Source: Mesodorylaimus sp. YZB2_4
Lineage: Eukaryota > Nematoda > Enoplea > Dorylaimida > Dorylaimidae
Length of the DNA: 64,000 nt
Reading direction: 5' to 3'
Assembly (NCBI GenBank): GCA_030248295.1
Contig: JASANH010001438.1
Coordinates: forward strand, 524,269 to 588,268
Below, piece by piece: positions 59,623-64,000 of this stretch; position 1 is the stretch's first letter, and every line of letters begins with the position of its first letter. The position numbers and the translations under genes were made by a program. Below the pieces are notes generated by a model that was not told the origin of the DNA, searched no databases, and saw only the letters and a list, made by a program, of their open reading frames with translations.

Positions 59623-60919
59623 ATGTTCCGAAATAAAGTAGTTGTTGTAACTGGTAAGGTCTTGCCAATCGGACTTTTTTCACTTTTTTCCACACAGGAG
59701 GAAATTGCAACGGAGCCTTGCAAAAATATGGGCGCTGCAGTCACCTGCGGAGTGCCTTTCGTTGCCCTAAATCAAAGTTAGTGTAATTTCTGATCGCTTT
59801 TAGGCTCCAGCACAGGCATCGGTGCTGGAACGGCGTTGAAATTCGCTCAGCTGGGAGCGTCTGGCCTTGTTATTCATGGTCGTCAAGAAGCAGCTTTAAA
59901 AAGCGTGAAGGAAAAATGTGAACAGGCTTACAAAGGGCAAGCAAAAGTATGAACACAAATGTTTCCTTTTTAGGGTTGTTATTCCGGCTGTTTGACACTT
60001 TATTGTATTTCAGGTGCACGTAGTAGTTGGTGATGTCACAGATGAAAAAGTTCGAGAAAGATTAATTAATGAAACAATTAAAAAGTTTGGGCGGTTGGAT
60101 GTTCTGGTAAGAGATTCGGATTTCGATTTGAGATGACTTGCATGGGATGCTGTAAAAACTTCTCGAAAGTGCCAAGAAGTCCGACAATGGGCTTGGAAAT
60201 TTGAAACCAAACTGTTTTGAAGGTGAACAATGCGGCATTTATGAACTCACCACAGTTGACTAGCGAAACTTCGATCGATGTTTTCGATAACATTTTCAAT
60301 GTCAATTTGCGATCAGTTGTTTTGCTGACACAATTGGCAATCCCGCATTTGGTCAAGACGAAGGGCAATATCGTCAATATTTCTTCAATAGGTGGAATCA
60401 AGGCGTTGCATCTATTCACCTTTTACGGCATGTCCAAAATCGCGATGGACCATTTCACTAGATGTTTGGCCGTTGAATTGGGTCCCCAGGGTGTCAGGAT
60501 CAACTCTGTCAAGTGAGTTTTCTATCGTGCGAGCTATGCCCTTTTTTAGTGGAAGCGGAAATGGAGCGTGGGTGTGGTTGCTTTTCTTGCATGTCTTCTT
60601 GTGACATGTCTTCTTTTTCAGTCCTGGCGTCATTCCAGAAACTGAATTGGCGTCAAAGACGGGTATGAGTGCTGACTCGATCAAGGTAAGCATACGATTT
60701 TTGGCTTGTTTAGTTTAGCCAGGACAAATGTTTTGGAATAATGCAATAGCTATGGTACCTTTTCAGCAACACGTTAAGCATATCAGTTCCGTCACTCCGT
60801 TGCGTCGTGTGGGTACAGTGGAGGAAGTGGCCAACGTGATTACATTCTTGGCCTCGGACAATGCAGCCTACATCACTGGCATGCAAGTTGTTGTGGATGG
60901 TGGCATGATATTGGCGTAA
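59623..60919 (+). CDS. short-chain dehydrogenase/reductase (classical SDR)
   Basis: NAD(P)-dependent oxidoreductase; substrate unknown. Six exons, 59623-59653, 59804-59946, 60014-60106, 60223-60512, 60622-60685, 60767-60919, all phases consistent; 257 residues, the classical SDR size. Cofactor motif [15 protein letters not shown] (TGxxxGIG), NNAA ([10 protein letters not shown]), catalytic serine in [11 protein letters not shown], catalytic YGMSK (Tyr-x3-Lys), and PG motif [13 protein letters not shown]. The C-terminus ([15 protein letters not shown]) is standard. It resembles tropinone-reductase/glucose-dehydrogenase-like SDRs common in invertebrates. An AATAAA signal lies at 61057. Confidence 0.95.
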
Positions 60920-62503
60920 GAAGTAGAACAAACCAATGCAGGTTGTGAAGCTGCTGGTGATCGTGACTCATGCTGGCACGTTGACTGTCTGATTTTCACG
61001 CGTCAGAGACCAAAGCAGTCATGCTTAGTTAGCACATGCCGTACTTTAGATCTTTCAATAAACCTATATCAATAGGAGGGCACTAGTAAAGTATGCAGCT
61101 AGGTGCGAAGAATCACATTTTTCACTACATCCAAGCAGGATGTAGCAAATTGCGCTGTTATCTCTATTTTTATGCATCAGACGGATCCAACAAAAAGTTG
61201 GTACTATCCAACGTGATCTCTGATAACTACGTACATTATATAACGCATTTTCAACTGTACCTTCGCCGATTTGCGGAAGCCAGTAGTTATTTGAACAATG
61301 CACAGCGCAAAAGGTATGAGAAGGAGCACACGCCCATGATCGACTGGACAATGTACATGGCCAGTTTCCGGCTGTTATTTGCACTGTCACCCTGGTAACA
61401 GGCTCGAGCTAGCTCTGAAACTTTATCTACGTCAATAGCTAAGGGACGCTTGCAAAGAAAGAGAATTTCAAAGAGTGCGAAAGGACCAGCTCGCACTGTC
61501 AGAAGCCAGGTCATCAAGTGCGTAACCCAACCCATGCATTCCTCCCACAAAGTTTGTAGACATTTCGAATTAGGCATCAACTCTTTTTAAATCTGATTTA
61601 GGCATTTAAGGAAGGGTGCCGCTAATAAAAGCTGAGCTTCGTTCAAGGCTGGTCTGACAATGCATTTTTTCTGTCCCAGATACATGTGTATAAGCAAACA
61701 GTGAGTTGCGGAGTCGCCAATATCACTGATAGCGCGGCATGCTGTTTTTGTAAGATTGCGGGGGAAGGTGCAAAATTTGTTTTGACCACTGTTTTGTTTT
61801 GACGACTGACCACTTGCTCTCAATCGAATGCAAGTCATAGGATTGGGTTGGTCAATCATTTCTGGTGATTTTTTATGTTTAATATGATCACGAAGCTGGT
61901 TCGACATGTTTTTTTTTTCGTTGTACTGTTGAATCATCCGTCCATTGGCGTCCGTCCATTGGCGTCCAACGACGAGTATTTGACAGCAGCTGGTCGGCCA
62001 GATACGACCTGGCACCTAAATTGACATATGATGCCATCGTATTACAAAATGAGGCCCTTCGTGCAGCCAAAGAGATAACCCTAGACCATGATCAAACCAC
62101 CATCATGATTAACGATTGGGACTGTACGCTGAGGATTGCACTTAGCCTTTACAGGACGACAAATATACTCGATACCACTGCTTAGGTGCGAACTATGCTC
62201 CAATTCGCCGATCTAACGGATTTTTACCACTCTAGTTGGGTCCAAAGAAAAATATTAGTTGGCGAACTGAAAATGCGGTTTTCAGCTCTTTTTTTAAAAT
62301 CAATGGTTTCCTCGCCGATCTTTGTCGAAGCGACCCAGCGTCGTCAAGGCGTTGTTCTACAGTAACAATAATGATGTGTAACAGCGCTACTAAAGCGGCG
62401 ACTTACGAGTTCTACTCACCATTTACTTATAAGGCATCCGACACCAAACCAAAACATACAATTGCTTATATAGCGACCTCATTTCACAAGCCCTTCGTCA
62501 TCA
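60920..62503. other. intergenic, nothing recognised
   Basis: Apart from the polyadenylation signal of the SDR gene and a short direct duplication (gtccattggcgtcc twice near 61938-61968), I see no gene or shared repeat. Confidence 0.4.
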
Positions 62504-64000
62504 TCAGCCATCGGGGGCATACGTGAAGCTGACACAATCGCTGCTAACGCGAACTCGACCCACATCTGCAAAGGACCACGCGAAAAGCTGACAAGTGGTT
62601 TTGCTGGGGTCGAAGACGACGTTGAAACTGCGACACCATCTTCGCTGGGAGCAGACTAAAGCGCACTGCTTGGGTCCAGTTGATGCCATTGTTTCTACTG
62701 GTGTCTCATCGAGGCATGCATTGACTCTTGTGTAATTCTGTGCTCGAGCTAAAAATCTGATATTCAACCAGAAGTCGGTTTTAGTGAACAGGATACTTAT
62801 AAATAAAAAAGTTTCCTCGATATGAAGCCATCATTTCAATATTTAGAGAGTGACTTGGCAAATCCGTGACTAACTTGAATACTCGCATATTGGAACTTGA
62901 TAAACGTACCCGCATGGACTGGCCCACGCGCATATACTTGTCGAAGTGTATGACAAAGCATCGAGGCGGGGGCTCGGTATAAAGGTCTTCGTAATTGCGT
63001 TTTCTTCCAAGCCAACTACTATCCACGAATGGATGCATGTTCACAGTCGCATTCTTGTCGTCATACAGATAAATGATCGGAGAATTGTAACCCTCATGCC
63101 TGGTAGGCCATGGCGAGTGGGGGAGAGTAATCGATACTCTGCCCTGGCTGGGAGACGTCACCCCCTCGGGTTGATGTTCTAGCCGTAGGTATAGTCGCAA
63201 GACTGTCTGCTCCAGTCGGAGTTTTTCTCCCGCTGACTTCGGTCGGCCACCTCCCTCCTACGCCTACCAGGACTGGTTACAAAATCGAAAATGCACTCTG
63301 TAGCCTTTTTGATGTTTATTTCGTCCTTGATCGCAACCACAAGTTGTGCGTACGACAGCCCCAATCCTAATTTGCTCTGAATTCAATACACTTACAGTAC
63401 AGGCATGCTGACCATCGTGGATTGAGTTCACATGCGGATACCAGGCAAATCCTACTGCAGGATTAAAGTAACCTACAGTATCCTGTTCCACAGGGAAGCT
63501 ATTTGGCGAGGAAATAGGGCACATTATCTGGAACCAGCTTTACGATCTGTCCCAGCCATAAGATCTGGCGCCATGCCGAAAACCCTTGTAGACCCTGCCA
63601 AGACACGGTCTGGAAGAACTCAGGTTTTGTTGCGACTTTTTACTCGTCGTATGTAGTTTGGTTATAAATAAGACCAGATAATGGCCCTTCTTACCCGCCT
63701 GAAGACACAAAGACTCTGCTTGCCATCGCCTAGTTTATTGTTGGGCTTCTGCAGAGTGTTATGTACGCAATTTTTAACGGTATTTGTTCTGAATCAAAAA
63801 GCCCTAGCACAGCTTTTTTACCAGAGCAAAAGCGGCGATCTTGTCGAACTCCAATTTAGAATGTACCCGGGCCAATTTGGAACCGTATTTTCCGCATTCA
63901 TTCCAGATATTCGACCAAGCCATCGGTGTTTGGGCGGAATTTATTTGGAGCAGGAAATAGCATCGACTGCCCACAGGAACTCCCAAAAATTCATCTTTGC
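62504..64000 (-). CDS. C-type lectin plus PAN/Apple domain protein (5' end beyond window)
   Basis: Probable secreted or surface recognition protein. Exons on the minus strand: >64000-63822, 63584-63544, 63498-63396, about 63040 down to about 62790 (downstream splice not settled), and 62748-62504 with the stop. The first exons give a C-type lectin-like start (GSRCYFLLQINSA, WNECGKYGSKLARVHSKLEF) and a later part (GFAWYPHVNSIHDGQHACT). The middle exon is unassigned (RCFVIHFDKYMRVGQSMRV). The last exon is PAN/Apple-like, with six cysteines (KQCALVCSQRRWCRSFNVVF; TTCQLFAW; SDCVSF). A MITE-1 lies in the intron at 63087-63280. The Ca2+/sugar-binding EPN/QPD-type motif is not evident, so sugar binding is doubtful. 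Confidence 0.65.
63087..63280 (+). repeat. MITE-1, best-preserved copy
   Basis: 194 bp with ends 'gtaaccctcatgcctggtag' and 'ctaccaggactggttac' forming a terminal inverted repeat. No coding capacity. It lies within the lectin/PAN gene intron. Confidence 0.8.

Noticed and set aside
61093-61398. 101-residue plus-strand frame downstream of the SDR gene
   Set aside because: No homology or splice context, and the region shows no coding bias by eye.
62390-62530. Second hammerhead-like site (CTGATGA on the minus strand near 62505)
   Set aside because: The core GAAA and stem II are missing at the needed positions.
1-64000. CRISPR arrays, rRNA genes, bacterial operons
   Set aside because: No regularly spaced direct repeats and no rRNA signatures were seen; the gene structure is eukaryotic throughout.

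Overview
The window is animal nuclear DNA. Genes are split into many short exons with GT-AG introns, mostly 45-120 bp, and the 3' splice sites are T-rich (often TTTTAG or TTTCAG). The products are metazoan: DCAF1, ephrins, SLC7 and SLC37 carriers, UQCC2, DPH3, and Shisa-like, PLAT and C-type lectin proteins. Compact genes, GPI-type ephrins, T-rich acceptors and a visibly common TACTGTA/TACAGTA heptamer suggest an ecdysozoan, possibly a nematode. I cannot fix the species from sequence alone. Exon models were built by reading both strands and requiring splice phase to agree at each junction; coordinates include the stop codon.

Layout, left to right. 1-700: possible exons of an unresolved minus-strand gene. 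1.1-3.55 kb: repeats (SINE copies, arrays of a short palindrome). 4.30-7.66 kb (-): SAM-dependent methyltransferase, sharing a 243-bp bidirectional promoter with UQCC2 (7.90-8.30, +). 8.99-12.78 kb (-): a 12-exon membrane protein of no family I recognise. 13.05-20.15 kb (-): DCAF1 in 30 exons, divergent from DPH3 (20.52, +). 21.4-25.1 and 25.7-29.8 kb (+): two tandem ephrin genes with the same six-exon structure, both ending in GPI-type tails. 30.35-33.6 kb (-): SLC37A4-type glucose-6-phosphate transporter. 34.4-35.95 kb (-): Shisa-like membrane protein. 37.15-41.3 kb (-): protein built from five PLAT domains, with one apparent single-base frameshift. 43.6-45.5 kb (-): GPI-anchored ectodomain protein. 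48.7-49.3 kb (+): small secreted cysteine-rich peptide. 50.27-52.73 kb (+): SLC7 cationic amino-acid transporter. 53-59.2 kb: a mobile-element block (SINE split by a small LTR element, degenerate LINE, hammerhead-like motif, gag-like pseudogene split by a MITE). 59.6-60.9 kb (+): short-chain dehydrogenase. 62.5 kb to the right edge (-): C-type lectin plus PAN/Apple protein, open at its 5' end.

The coding genes do not form one pathway. Local themes are cell-surface and secreted proteins (ephrins, Shisa-like, GPI protein, lectin, the unknown membrane protein) and two divergent housekeeping pairs (methyltransferase/UQCC2 and DCAF1/DPH3). The accessory DNA holds at least six repeat families. The most distinctive is a 784-bp terminal-repeat element with primer-binding site, polypurine tract and target-site duplication, nested inside a tRNA-derived SINE.
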